A stretch of 64,000 nucleotides of DNA. It comes from Laspinema olomoucense D3b. Lineage in GTDB: Bacteria; Cyanobacteriota; Cyanobacteriia; Cyanobacteriales; Laspinemataceae. Position numbers and translations under genes: made by a program. A model generated the notes under the pieces. It did not search any database. It saw only the letters and a list, made by a program, of their open reading frames with translations, and was not told the origin of the DNA. The DNA lies in the NCBI RefSeq assembly GCF_025370785.1, contig NZ_JAMXFA010000035.1:1-64000 (forward strand), given 5' to 3'. Below are positions 46,283 to 54,994 of the stretch, piece after piece. How positions within the stretch are numbered: position 1 is the stretch's first letter; every line of letters starts with the position of its first letter.

Positions 46283-48343
46283 CTAGGAGGGTCTAACTTG
46301 AGCACCTTGCATCTGTTCTAACAGTTGTTCGGCGGTGGTGGCGGGTTCTTTACAGGAGAGGCCCTCACAGACTAAGCCGATCGCCTCCGAGGGGAGGTCC
46401 GGTTTTTGCTGAAAAATACAGGTGGGAAAATATTGGGACATTAACCCGGGAATGCGACTGCCTTCAGTGCGGACTAGGGTGTGATGACGATACCAATCCA
46501 AGGCAGCAAATAGACTGGGACAGGCGGAAGGTGCGCGCTCCATAATGGCCCCAAAGGATGTCAGGGCATTAAAAGCCAGGTCCAGATAGGTCAAGTCTTC
46601 GGTAAGCATGGATAACCGAATCAAGGAGGCGATCGCCACCCCATTGGCTGCTGGGGTCGCATTATCGGTATAACTGCGTTCCCGCACAATCAAATCACTA
46701 CTGCTATCGTTAGCGGTATTAAAATATCCCCCCAATTCCACACTCCACAGGAACTCATCAAACTCTTTCTGAACCTCAATCGCTTTCTCTAACCAATTGG
46801 AATTAGAAGAATGAACCTGTTCCATTTGTTCTAAATCTAATAAGGCTTTAATCAACAACGCGTAATCTTCTGATTGGGCGAGTACCGCTGCTTGACCCTC
46901 ATAGTTGAGGCGATGCAAACGACCCTCAACCCATTGATGGTCCAGAATAAAATTCGCCGCAGTGGTGGCTAGGGTGGCATATTCCCGATTGTCAAACACT
47001 ACCGCAGCTCTTGCCAACCCCGAAATCATTAAACTATTCCAAGCGACAATCATTTTGGGGTCAGTGACTGGGGGAATTCGCCCGGGCCAATTGTGGGTTT
47101 TAGCTATCAGATTGTTACAAGCGGGGGGAAAGGTTTTCACCGCTTCGGGTAAGGCACCATAGCGGACTTGAAATAGCTTGGCTAAAGCGGTTTCTACCGT
47201 GGGACTCAGGGCTTGGAGATTGGTCCGCTTTAAGACAATTTTTCCTTCAAAATTCCCCTCGGGAGTGAGGAAAAATTGTTGATTGAGGGCAGTGAATTCT
47301 TCTGTTGTTAAAAGACTTTCTAATTCTTGATAGGTCCAGACATAAAATGCTCCTTCTTCTGGTTCTTTGTCCTGGGGAGTGGTGAAACTATCAGCATCTT
47401 GGGCGGCATAAAAATAGCCTTCTGGGGCGGTCATTTCGCGTTTGAGCCATTGGATTGTTCCGGCTACGGCCCATTCAAATCCCGGTTCTTGGATGCCTTC
47501 ACTCCAGAGATTTGCTAAAAATTCGACAATCTGACCGTTGTCATAAAGCATTTTTTCAAAGTGGGGGACCGTCCAGGTGGGATCGACGGTGTAGCGATGA
47601 AATCCACCGGCAACGGCGTCATAGATGCCACCAGAGGCGAGGTCAAAACCCCGCTGGGCGATCGCACTCCTGGCGTCATATTCTGATTCGCGGTCAAAGC
47701 GAGTGGATTGCAGGACCAGTTGAGCGTAAGGCATCATGGGAAAGCTGGGTCCATATTCCCGGTGGGCAATCACGGTGACACTGGTTTCTAATCCTTTCCA
47801 GAGGAGTTCTTCTGGGAGGTCCTCGGTTCCTGGGAGGGTCGCCGCCTGTTGGAGATGACCCATAATTTCTGTTTTGAAGGCTTCGAGTTTGCCTTTTTCG
47901 AGGTCATAGTAGCGGCGAATCGCTTGCAGCAATTCTAGGAAACCGGGACGACCATAGCGGGGTTCCACGGGGAAGTAAGTCCCGCCATAAAAGGGTACCA
48001 GGTCATCGGGGGTGAGAAAAATATTTAAGGGCCAACCGCCTTGGCCGGTCATCATTTGCAAGGCTTGCATATAGATGCTGTCAATATCGGGTCTTTCTTC
48101 GCGATCGACTTTAATCGGCAGAAAGTTGGCGTTCATATAGGAGGCGATCGCCTCACTGGAGAACGCTTCTCCTTCCATGACGGTGCACCAGTGGCAACTG
48201 GAATATCCAATGGAGAGAAAAATTGGTTTATCCTGTGCCTTGGCGGTTGCTAATGCTTCGTCACACCAGGGCCACCAATCGATCGGATTCTCCGCGTGTT
48301 TACGAAGATACAAACTTTGAGTCTGTGCCAAATGATTTGTCAT
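46283..48343 (-). CDS. DUF255 thioredoxin-domain protein (YyaL-like)
   Basis: A 686-residue protein of the DUF255/YyaL (spermatogenesis-associated protein 20-like) family. The N-terminal thioredoxin-fold part (about 1-170) contains the conserved DWWPWCDEAL and SIGYSSCHWCTVM with a CHWC redox-type motif, and IKVDREERPDIDSIYM and GGWPLNIFLTPD. The rest (about 200-680) is an alpha/alpha-barrel of the kind seen in N-acylglucosamine 2-epimerase-type folds. The reaction is unknown. It lies after a heptamer repeat array and is followed by a long repeat-only gap to the next gene, so it seems monocistronic. Confidence 0.9.
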   Translation of the reverse strand: MTNHLAQTQSLYLRKHAENPIDWWPWCDEALATAKAQDKPIFLSIGYSSCHWCTVMEGEAFSSEAIASYMNANFLPIKVDREERPDIDSIYMQALQMMTGQGGWPLNIFLTPDDLVPFYGGTYFPVEPRYGRPGFLELLQAIRRYYDLEKGKLEAFKTEIMGHLQQAATLPGTEDLPEELLWKGLETSVTVIAHREYGPSFPMMPYAQLVLQSTRFDRESEYDARSAIAQRGFDLASGGIYDAVAGGFHRYTVDPTWTVPHFEKMLYDNGQIVEFLANLWSEGIQEPGFEWAVAGTIQWLKREMTAPEGYFYAAQDADSFTTPQDKEPEEGAFYVWTYQELESLLTTEEFTALNQQFFLTPEGNFEGKIVLKRTNLQALSPTVETALAKLFQVRYGALPEAVKTFPPACNNLIAKTHNWPGRIPPVTDPKMIVAWNSLMISGLARAAVVFDNREYATLATTAANFILDHQWVEGRLHRLNYEGQAAVLAQSEDYALLIKALLDLEQMEQVHSSNSNWLEKAIEVQKEFDEFLWSVELGGYFNTANDSSSDLIVRERSYTDNATPAANGVAIASLIRLSMLTEDLTYLDLAFNALTSFGAIMERAPSACPSLFAALDWYRHHTLVRTEGSRIPGLMSQYFPTCIFQQKPDLPSEAIGLVCEGLSCKEPATTAEQLLEQMQGAQVRPS

Positions 48344-48350
48344 AATGGGG

Positions 48351-48406
48351 TCATTGGTTGTTGGTCATTGGTTGTTGGTCATTGGTCATTGGTCATTGGT
48401 TGTTGG
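48351..48406. repeat. Heptamer array (TCATTGG/TTGTTGG)x8
   Basis: Eight consecutive heptamers of TCATTGG or TTGTTGG lie just upstream of the DUF255 gene start. The complement CCAATGA is the same unit as in 55513-55547. These are the short tandemly repeated repetitive sequences known in filamentous cyanobacteria. The remaining 460 bp up to the NYN-RNase III gene hold no ORF of note. Confidence 0.85.
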
Positions 48407-48869
48407 TCGGTGAGTATTCAATCATCCAAAGGACAAATGACAAAGGACAAAGGTTGAAGCGCCTTGGACTGGAAGCGATACCCGATCTAAGATATCAGAT
48501 CCCCAGCAGTCTGTCGGAGGTTCAAACCCTTGCCTCATGGTAGGCGATCGGTTAAAACCCGACATCTTCCACTAGCAACAACCAGCTAGGGTTTCAACCC
48601 CCGTCGGTTGTTGCCACTCCATTTGACTGCCTCCATTCCCAAACAAACGGTGCAACTGCCTTGTCCCTCTTGTTAGATCTGTGCTGTAGTTACATAATCA
48701 CAATCAAACTCCGATAGAGGAAAATTTTTCTCGTCAGACTGTGTAACAACACCACAAATTCAGCATAATTTAGGGGAAATTCATGTTTGATACAATGATT
48801 AAAATTGTTAAATCCTTGGATCTGATTGATTGAATTTTTGCCTACCTATTCCAGAAAATTTTAACGCTT

Positions 48870-50030
48870 ATGCCTGCTAAAAAAACATTGTCAAAATCAA
48901 CGGTTAAAACTAGCTCTCAGCGAGTCGCGCTTTATTGGGATGGTCAAACTGTCAAAATTAGTCCAGAACGAGCCGACTTTTTGGTAGAATTTTCAGCCAA
49001 ACAGGGAGAATTGGCTCTGTGCCATGCTTACTCTAATTTAAAACAGGAAAATCGGAATTATGCCGATTATTTAACGGAACTAGGATTTAAACAAGTTGAT
49101 GTGTCTTCTGAGGGCAGAAATAGTCTCGACCACAAGTTGATTGTGGATTGTGTGAATTATGCCGTGGAACCTGATTCGGCGGAAATTTTTATTATTGTAT
49201 CGGGAAAGGGAGATTTTGCGAGTTTAGGTGAGATTTTAAAAAGCCGAAACAAAAAGGTGGTTGTTTTGGTCCCAAAGGGGGGATTCAGCCCCGAGCTTCT
49301 GGATGTGGCTGATGAATTTCATATTATGGAAAGTTTGGATGATGTCCCCAGTTTGCCTACTTTTCGTGACCCTGCTTTACTGGATTTGGCTTTAATTCAT
49401 CGGTCTTATGCAAATGAACATCCCGAGGTGGGTCAGAATAATGAAACGCTGGAGTTTTTAGGCGATTCGGTTCTCAATTTTCTGAGTACCCATTTTCTTT
49501 ACCGCCTTTATCCCGATTTGAATGAATCCCAATTGACTCGATTGCGATCGGCCCTGGTGGATGAAACTCAACTGGCCGATTTTGCCAATTATTTGGAGTT
49601 GGGTAAAAAGATGAAGTTGGGGAAAGGTGCAATTAAAGATAAAGCTCGAAAAAATGATTCATTGTTGAGTGATACGTTTGAAGCGATTATTGGGGCATAT
49701 TTCCTAGATTCCGGGATTGAGGCGGTTCGCAATTTTGTAGAACCTTTATTTGAATCGGCGGCGGAAGGTCTTCTCGATCGCAAATTGACGGCTGAATCTA
49801 GCATTCTTTTAGATACCAAAAATCGCTTTCAGGAATGGGTACAGGGAAATCTCGGTCCGACTCAACCCAAATATGAAACGATCGCCCAATCCGGACCGGC
49901 TCATGCACCCGATTTTACTGTGGAAGTGAAGGTGGGTAATCAAGTGTATGGCGTGGGTAAAGGGCACAGTAAAAAAGAGGCGGAAAAACGGGCGGCTGAG
50001 TTAGCCTTAAAACAGGTTGGTGCATTATAG
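48870..50030 (+). CDS. NYN domain-RNase III-dsRBD fusion protein
   Basis: A 386-residue fusion of two nuclease folds. Residues about 17-155 resemble an NYN/PIN-like (LabA-type) domain: VALYWDG (D24), LDHKLIVDCVNY (D87, D93) and FIIVSGKGDF (D115). Residues about 168-300 are an RNase III catalytic domain with NETLEFLGDSVLNF (E192, E195, D199) and SDTFEAIIGAYFLDSG (D268, E271), matching the metal-binding acids of bacterial RNase III. Residues about 315-384 are a double-stranded RNA binding domain ending KGHSKKEAEKRAAELAL. All RNase III acids are kept; the NYN domain is partly degenerate (Asn of DGxN is Thr, SGDGDF is SGKGDF). It may process dsRNA with guided single-strand trimming. Confidence 0.85.
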   Translation: MPAKKTLSKSTVKTSSQRVALYWDGQTVKISPERADFLVEFSAKQGELALCHAYSNLKQENRNYADYLTELGFKQVDVSSEGRNSLDHKLIVDCVNYAVEPDSAEIFIIVSGKGDFASLGEILKSRNKKVVVLVPKGGFSPELLDVADEFHIMESLDDVPSLPTFRDPALLDLALIHRSYANEHPEVGQNNETLEFLGDSVLNFLSTHFLYRLYPDLNESQLTRLRSALVDETQLADFANYLELGKKMKLGKGAIKDKARKNDSLLSDTFEAIIGAYFLDSGIEAVRNFVEPLFESAAEGLLDRKLTAESSILLDTKNRFQEWVQGNLGPTQPKYETIAQSGPAHAPDFTVEVKVGNQVYGVGKGHSKKEAEKRAAELALKQVGAL

Positions 50031-50046
50031 TAAACTCCAAATCCTC

Positions 50047-50132
50047 AAGTCTGCCGCCAGAAACCGGGTTTCTGAAATAAGTCTGGCATCTTACCCAAGA
50101 TGATAGTTAGGAAACCCGGTTTTTGGAACCTT
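50047..50132. repeat. Single copy of the CCCGGTTTC hairpin repeat
   Basis: AGAAACCGGGTTTCT (about 50054-50068) and GGAAACCCGGTTTTT (about 50111-50125) lie between the convergent NYN-RNase III and rluD genes. They are the same palindrome as the 83-bp array at 2047-2260 and may serve as a bidirectional transcript end. Confidence 0.65.
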
Positions 50133-50149
50133 TTTGCTGGATTATCACC

Positions 50150-51082
50150 TTAGTTCGATCGCCGTCGCAGGACCTCTAATAACGTATGCAAATAATCCGG
50201 CAAGGGGGCGATCGCCTGAATGGTTTCCCCGGTTTCTGGATGTTCTAGGGTCAAACTCCAGGCGTGTAATGCTTGTCCGGGCAGATTTACTCCCAGCGAT
50301 CGCCCACTAGAATACACCGGATCACCGACGATCGGATGTCCGATATAGGCACTATGGAGGCGGATTTGATGCGTCCTTCCGGTTTCCAGTTGAAAATGAA
50401 TTAACGTATAATTCCCCAAGCGTTCTTTAATTTGCCAATGGGTTACCGCCTGTCTCCCGCCTTTTTCTACAGGAACGATCGCCATTTTCTTGCGATCGCT
50501 CGGATGTCTGGCGATCGGTGCATCAATGGTTCCGCTTTCGGTTTTCGGGACTCCATAAATAATCCCCAGATAGTCGCGACGGGCAGTTTTAGCTTGAATT
50601 TGACCTTGTAAATGTTGATGAGCGTGATCCGTTTTGGCGATGACGATCGCCCCACTGGTATCTTTATCCAAGCGATGAACAATTCCCGGACGCTGTACGC
50701 CGCCAATCCCGGACAAGTTCTGACAATGTGCTAATAAGGCATTGACTAAGGTATCATCGGAATGTCCCGGTGCCGGATGAACCACTAAACCGGCGGGTTT
50801 ATTGATGATAATCAGGCAGTCATCTTCATAGAGAATATCCAGTGGAATCTCAGTGGCGCCGACTTCCAAGGGTTCTGCTGGGGGAATCTCGATGCAGAGG
50901 CGATCGCCGCTTTCCACCTTGATCTTTTTCGAGGTGCAAACCTGCCCATTGACTTTTACGCAATTTTGTGATATCAATTGCTGTATTCGGGACCGGGACA
51001 GGTCGGGGAGTTGGGAGGCCAGATAGCGATCGAGGCGATCGGTCTCCTCATTGACTTCTAAATTAATTTCTCTAATTGCCAT
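50150..51082 (-). CDS. rluD: 23S rRNA pseudouridine synthase, RluD family
   Basis: A 310-residue RluA/RluD-family pseudouridine synthase. The S4-like RNA-binding domain is at the N-terminus (LDRYLASQLPDLSRSRIQQLI). The catalytic motif GIVHRLDKDTSG has the active-site aspartate; INKPAGLVVHPAPGH, PVEKGGRQAVTHW and LETGRTHQIRLH complete the family pattern. Which large-subunit rRNA sites it modifies is inferred from family. The frame could extend to 51304, but that region encodes tRNA-His, so the ATG at 51082 (or 51085) is chosen. Confidence 0.93.
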   Translation of the reverse strand: MAIREINLEVNEETDRLDRYLASQLPDLSRSRIQQLISQNCVKVNGQVCTSKKIKVESGDRLCIEIPPAEPLEVGATEIPLDILYEDDCLIIINKPAGLVVHPAPGHSDDTLVNALLAHCQNLSGIGGVQRPGIVHRLDKDTSGAIVIAKTDHAHQHLQGQIQAKTARRDYLGIIYGVPKTESGTIDAPIARHPSDRKKMAIVPVEKGGRQAVTHWQIKERLGNYTLIHFQLETGRTHQIRLHSAYIGHPIVGDPVYSSGRSLGVNLPGQALHAWSLTLEHPETGETIQAIAPLPDYLHTLLEVLRRRSN

Positions 51083-51206
51083 CATTCCGGTGTAAGTCCC
51101 TATTTTTGAGGGCATTTCTCCCGGTTTGGAAAACCCCTGAGCTAAAATACGACTAAAATAAGATAAGTCAGGGATACAGAACCACTGTTTCCCTGACTTA
51201 TCTGAG

Positions 51207-51279
51207 GGCGAACGACCGGGATTGAACCGGCGAATGGTGGAATCACAATCCACTGCCTTAACCACTTGGCTACGCCCGC
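51207..51279 (-). tRNA. trnH: tRNA-His (anticodon GTG)
   Basis: The acceptor stem GCGGGCG pairs with CGTTCGC (two G-T pairs). The anticodon stem GTGGA/TCCAC encloses TTGTGAT with anticodon GTG, and the T arm is CCGG-TTCAATC-CCGG. The extra 5' G (51280) that tRNA-His carries at position -1 is encoded and opposes C73. No 3' CCA is encoded. It lies between rluD and the divergent DUF4359 gene. Confidence 0.95.
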
Positions 51280-51431
51280 CACCACGTTTTTTAATATAAC
51301 ACACCCTTGTGGATTTGATCTACCCTTTTTCAAAAAAAAATCAAAATTTTTGAAAAATTGCAGGGAAGGGGTGCTGAAGTCAGGGGGGGAATGGGGAAGT
51401 CTAAACAAAGAAATGGGTACGTTGAGTGACG

Positions 51432-51800
51432 ATGAAAAAAATGAATGCGATCGCGGCGGTGACGGGTACGGTATTAGTGGGGTTGGGCGTAGGAATGGCG
51501 GTTACCAACCCGGGTCCAGAGTCTTATCACGACTATGCCAGTCAACGACTGATGGAGTATGCCCAAGCAAATGCCTGTGACCGATTACCCATTGCTAAGG
51601 GGGCCTGTGTTTCAGCGATTGGATCCGTCCAGAGCGACATCGAGGACATCATCCGCCGTAACACTCAGCGCCAAAACTTCCTGTTGTGGAGCGTTTATAA
51701 AACCGATTTATCTTTGCCCCTGCCCTTAATTCCGGCTTATCAGTTTGAAACCGTAGGGGCCTTCCAGAGCTTCTACACCTACGAATATAAAAAACAGTAG
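51432..51800 (+). CDS. DUF4359-type secreted/membrane-anchored protein
   Basis: A 122-residue protein with a hydrophobic N-terminal anchor or signal (residues about 4-21, AIAAVTGTVLVGLGVGMAV). The conserved-looking NPGPESYHDYASQRL, ACDRLPIAKGAC and LWSVYKTDL segments follow. They match the DUF4359 family of small exported cyanobacterial proteins of unknown function. The two cysteines in ACDRLPIAKGAC may form a disulphide. The ATG at 51432 is chosen over a GTG at 51426. It is about 90 bp upstream of the kinase-GUN4 gene on the same strand. Confidence 0.7.
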   Translation: MKKMNAIAAVTGTVLVGLGVGMAVTNPGPESYHDYASQRLMEYAQANACDRLPIAKGACVSAIGSVQSDIEDIIRRNTQRQNFLLWSVYKTDLSLPLPLIPAYQFETVGAFQSFYTYEYKKQ

Positions 51801-51892
51801 CCAAATTTGGGGGTAAATCCTTAAGACCATGTTATACCGGGAATGACACCCTGTGGAGTCTAACTTTACCCGATCGCGCCCTGGTCAAAGTC

Positions 51893-53446
51893 ATGAGCTA
51901 CTGCGTTATTCCCGGATGCGTCCAACCCCAAAATCTTGAGTCGGCGAAGACTTGCCAAAGCTGTGGCAGTAAATTAATCCTGAAAGCTCGCTACCGACCG
52001 ATTCAGGCCCTAGGACATGGGGGATTTGGGCGGACCTTTTTGGCGGTGGATGAAGATATCCCCTCTAAACCCCGATGTGTCGTCAAGCAACTGTTTTTTC
52101 AGAAAGGGGAAACCCAGCACATCCAGAAGGTGAAGGACCTGTTTTATCATGAGGCAGTGCGCTTAGACGATCTGGGACATCATCCCCAAATCCCCTCCCT
52201 CCTGGCCCATTTTGAGCAAAATCAACGACTGTATCTGGTGCAGGAGTTTATCGAGGGACCGACTCTCTCCTCGGAATTGAAGCAAAAGGGTGCGTATCAG
52301 GAAGCCGAAATCCGAGCATTGCTGAATGATTTACTCCCGGTCCTAACTTTTATTCACGATCGCCAGATTGTACACCGAGATATCAAACCAGCCAATATCA
52401 TTCGCCGCATCGGGAGCGATCGCCCCTCTTTCACGGAGCAACAATCCGGGCAAATTGTGCTAATTGATTTTGGCATTGCCAAGCTGTTAAGTGCGACAGC
52501 GATGATGCAAACTGGGACAATTATCGGGTCGCCGGAATATATGGCCCCGGAACAAAACCGAGGCAAGGTCGTTCCAGCCACGGATTTGTATAGTTTAGGG
52601 GTGACTTGTCTGCATTTACTCACGGGAATGTCTCCGAGTCATTTATACGATGCCAACCAGGACCGATGGCGGTGGCGGGATTTTGTCCGGACCGATAAAC
52701 TCATCAGTGCAGATTTAGGGCGGATCTTGGATAAACTGGTGGAAAATGCTCTCACGAAGCGCTATCAGTCGGCGGGGGAAGTGCTGCAAGACCTGAATCC
52801 GCCTCCTGCCGCCTCACTTGCGGTATCGCCCTCCCCGACTCCTCCTTTGAGGCGATCGCCTCTTCCGTCCAAAGCTGCCCCGGTGCCCCCCCTGCGCCAA
52901 AGTTGGCGGAATGCTTTCGGTCAATTATGGTCGGAAGTGGTCCCGTCTTCAAATCCAGTCCGTGAACCGGATATCCTCACTTCAAGCCTCGGCATCGATT
53001 ATAGTCGCTTGCGAGATTTACTGGCAGCTAAAAAGTGGAAACAAGCGGATGAAGAAACCCGGACCTTGTTATGTCAAGCTGCCGGTAAATACCCGAGAGG
53101 TTATTTATTTGAAGATGATATTGCCAAAATTCCCTGTGAAGATTTACAGATGATGGATCTGTTGTGGGTGAACTATAGTGATGCGCGGTTTGGGTTTAGT
53201 ATCCAATCGCGAATTTATGAAGGGGTGGGGAAAGATTATGGTGCATTTTGCGATCGCATTGGGTGGAAAACCTACAATCCATCGCTTCCTTCCGATGGGA
53301 TTCAATTTAATTTAAAAGCCCCGATTGGTCATTTACCTTCCCGGAGTTGGTCCGCTGGTTCTAAATGGTGGCGACACGCTGGGGCGATCGCGGCGAAATT
53401 GCAACAGTGCGATGCCACCGATGAGGGAGAATTGTCCAACGGATAA
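51893..53446 (+). CDS. Serine/threonine protein kinase fused to GUN4
   Basis: A 517-residue fusion protein. A CxxxxC-x11-CxxC zinc-ribbon-like start (C4, C9, C21, C24) is followed by a Hanks-type kinase (about 32-300): glycine loop GHGGFGRTF, K65, HRDIKPANI at 161-169, DFG at 192-194 and APE at 218-220. A linker rich in Pro and Ser leads to a C-terminal GUN4 domain (about 358-505) with DYSRLRDLLAAKKWKQADEET and WVNYSDARFGFSIQ. GUN4 binds porphyrins and activates magnesium chelatase, so this may link phosphorylation to chlorophyll synthesis. All kinase catalytic residues are present. Kinase-GUN4 fusions are known in cyanobacteria; the substrates are not known here. Confidence 0.93.
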   Translation: MSYCVIPGCVQPQNLESAKTCQSCGSKLILKARYRPIQALGHGGFGRTFLAVDEDIPSKPRCVVKQLFFQKGETQHIQKVKDLFYHEAVRLDDLGHHPQIPSLLAHFEQNQRLYLVQEFIEGPTLSSELKQKGAYQEAEIRALLNDLLPVLTFIHDRQIVHRDIKPANIIRRIGSDRPSFTEQQSGQIVLIDFGIAKLLSATAMMQTGTIIGSPEYMAPEQNRGKVVPATDLYSLGVTCLHLLTGMSPSHLYDANQDRWRWRDFVRTDKLISADLGRILDKLVENALTKRYQSAGEVLQDLNPPPAASLAVSPSPTPPLRRSPLPSKAAPVPPLRQSWRNAFGQLWSEVVPSSNPVREPDILTSSLGIDYSRLRDLLAAKKWKQADEETRTLLCQAAGKYPRGYLFEDDIAKIPCEDLQMMDLLWVNYSDARFGFSIQSRIYEGVGKDYGAFCDRIGWKTYNPSLPSDGIQFNLKAPIGHLPSRSWSAGSKWWRHAGAIAAKLQQCDATDEGELSNG

Positions 53447-53625
53447 GGGTGGTTAATTTAAGTTTGACTCGGGTGTAGCTCAGAGGCACAGCCTCCCAAG
53501 AAGCATTCCCAGGCTCTGCCGGGGAACGAGGATAACTCAGGGATTGTAGGCAAATCCCATCCAAACAAGGCACAATTTGAGTGAGAATGTTGTTTTGTCA
53601 GTCTGTTACCGACTCTATAGATCTC

Positions 53626-53985
53626 ATGGCTCAATCAAATCCTCGTTCACCCCTGGCTCAAATCTCTGTCCAAGAACTCGCCGATCGGCTTGCCAGTGCA
53701 CCCGCCGATTTGCAACTGATTGATGTACGCGAACTCCACGAGGTCGAAATTGCGGCGATCGCCGGGTTTACTATCCTTCCTCTGAGCGAGTTTTCCCAAT
53801 GGTCCGGGGAGATTTACAACCACTTGGATCCGGAGAGGGAAACCCTTGTTTTATGTCATCATGGTATCCGATCAGCTCAGATGTGCCAGTGGTTACAAAC
53901 CCAGGGATTCAGCCAGGTTAAAAATATTAGTGGCGGCATCGATGCCTATTCCCAACTGGTAGATCCTACTGTGCCACGGTATTAA
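53626..53985 (+). CDS. Rhodanese-like sulfurtransferase domain protein
   Basis: A single rhodanese domain of 119 residues from the ATG at 53626. The active-site loop is VLCHHGIRSAQMC with the catalytic cysteine; LIDVRELHEVEIAAIAG and NISGGIDAYSQ are typical for the fold. It is a small cytosolic sulfur-transfer or thiol-signalling protein. Upstream in-frame starts at 53581 (GTG) and 53587 (ATG) would add an unconserved leader. The preceding gap contains a dispersed repeat with GGGGAACGAGGATAA. Confidence 0.88.
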   Translation: MAQSNPRSPLAQISVQELADRLASAPADLQLIDVRELHEVEIAAIAGFTILPLSEFSQWSGEIYNHLDPERETLVLCHHGIRSAQMCQWLQTQGFSQVKNISGGIDAYSQLVDPTVPRY

Positions 53986-54189
53986 TTTTCCTTCGGTTTC
54001 CTGGAGAGGGAGACTCCCCCTTGACTCCCTAAGCCTGGATTTCTTACATTGAGGAATCTGAGGCGATCGCTCGATGGCAAGTAGGCCTCGGAGGGATTTT
54101 TTCCCGCCTTCAAGGGCGTCAATTTGATTAAAATAGGAACTCTGTCATGATGATTTGATGAGATTTGAACCGAGTCTAGATCGCCTACT

Positions 54190-54948
54190 TTGGATAAAAC
54201 AATTTTGAAATTCCCCTCGGCTTATTTACTGGTTTCCCACGGCAGTCGCGACCCTCGTCCAGAATTGGCGATGGAAGCGTTAGCCGGTTTATTGCGCGAT
54301 CGCTTGCACCAGGGTCACTCCTCTTTGCCAATGGTGGAAACAGCACAATTAGAATTGCATCCCTTGCCATTACACCAACAAATCACAGGGTTTGCCGATC
54401 GCGCCCGTGCGGTGGGATGCGATCGCCTCCAAATCTTACCCCTGTTTCTCCTAGAAGGGGTTCATGTGATGGAAGATATTCCGGCGGAAATTGCCCAAGC
54501 TCACCGCATCCTAGGCACAACCATTCAGTTAGATTTACGCCCGCATTTAGGCAGTCAAATCAGCGGATTGAGCCACTTACTACAATCGGCTATTCAACCT
54601 GCCGAGGAACAAAATTCCGGCGATCGACAGTGGATTGTTTTATCCCACGGGTCGCGCCGGTTAGGGAGTAATCAGGTAGTGGAGGACATGGCAAATCGAC
54701 TACAGGCAATCCCCGCTTACTGGTCCATTTCTCCTAATTTAGAAGAAAGGATGGAACAGTTAATTCAAGCGGGACATCGGCATTTGGGTATCCTCCCCTA
54801 TTTTCTGTTTCCTGGGGGAATCACCGATGCGATCGGCAAAGTGGCCCGAGAGATTGCTCAACGCCAACCGGAACTTGATATCCAGTTAGCTCATCCTATC
54901 GGCGCAACGCCAGAATTATGCCAATTAATTTTAGCACTGACTGATTAA
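54190..54948 (+). CDS. Sirohydrochlorin/cobalt chelatase, CbiX/SirB family
   Basis: A two-domain CbiX/SirB-type chelatase of 252 residues. LLVSHGSRDPRPELAM (first half) and IVLSHGSRRLGSNQVV (second half) are the paired metal-site histidine motifs. LPLFLLEGVHVMEDIP and LPYFLFPGGITDAI follow each. Such proteins insert Fe into sirohydrochlorin for sirohaem, or Co for cobalamin; which metal is not decided by sequence. No ATG lies in the first 50 codons; the start must be TTG at 54190 or 54205, both in frame with no strong ribosome-binding site. A sequencing or start-codon issue is therefore possible. Confidence 0.82.
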   Translation: MDKTILKFPSAYLLVSHGSRDPRPELAMEALAGLLRDRLHQGHSSLPMVETAQLELHPLPLHQQITGFADRARAVGCDRLQILPLFLLEGVHVMEDIPAEIAQAHRILGTTIQLDLRPHLGSQISGLSHLLQSAIQPAEEQNSGDRQWIVLSHGSRRLGSNQVVEDMANRLQAIPAYWSISPNLEERMEQLIQAGHRHLGILPYFLFPGGITDAIGKVAREIAQRQPELDIQLAHPIGATPELCQLILALTD

Positions 54949-54994
54949 ATAAGAGACAACTTTTCCCTATTCCTTAATCCAGAGGTTCCGATTC

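Noticed and set aside
51083-51304. N-terminal extension of RluD
   Set aside because: It would translate through the tRNA-His gene, and the RluD family begins at about MAIREI.
54145-54182. tRNA-like T arm (GATTTGAACC)
   Set aside because: The flanking bases do not pair as a T stem and no acceptor or anticodon arm is present.
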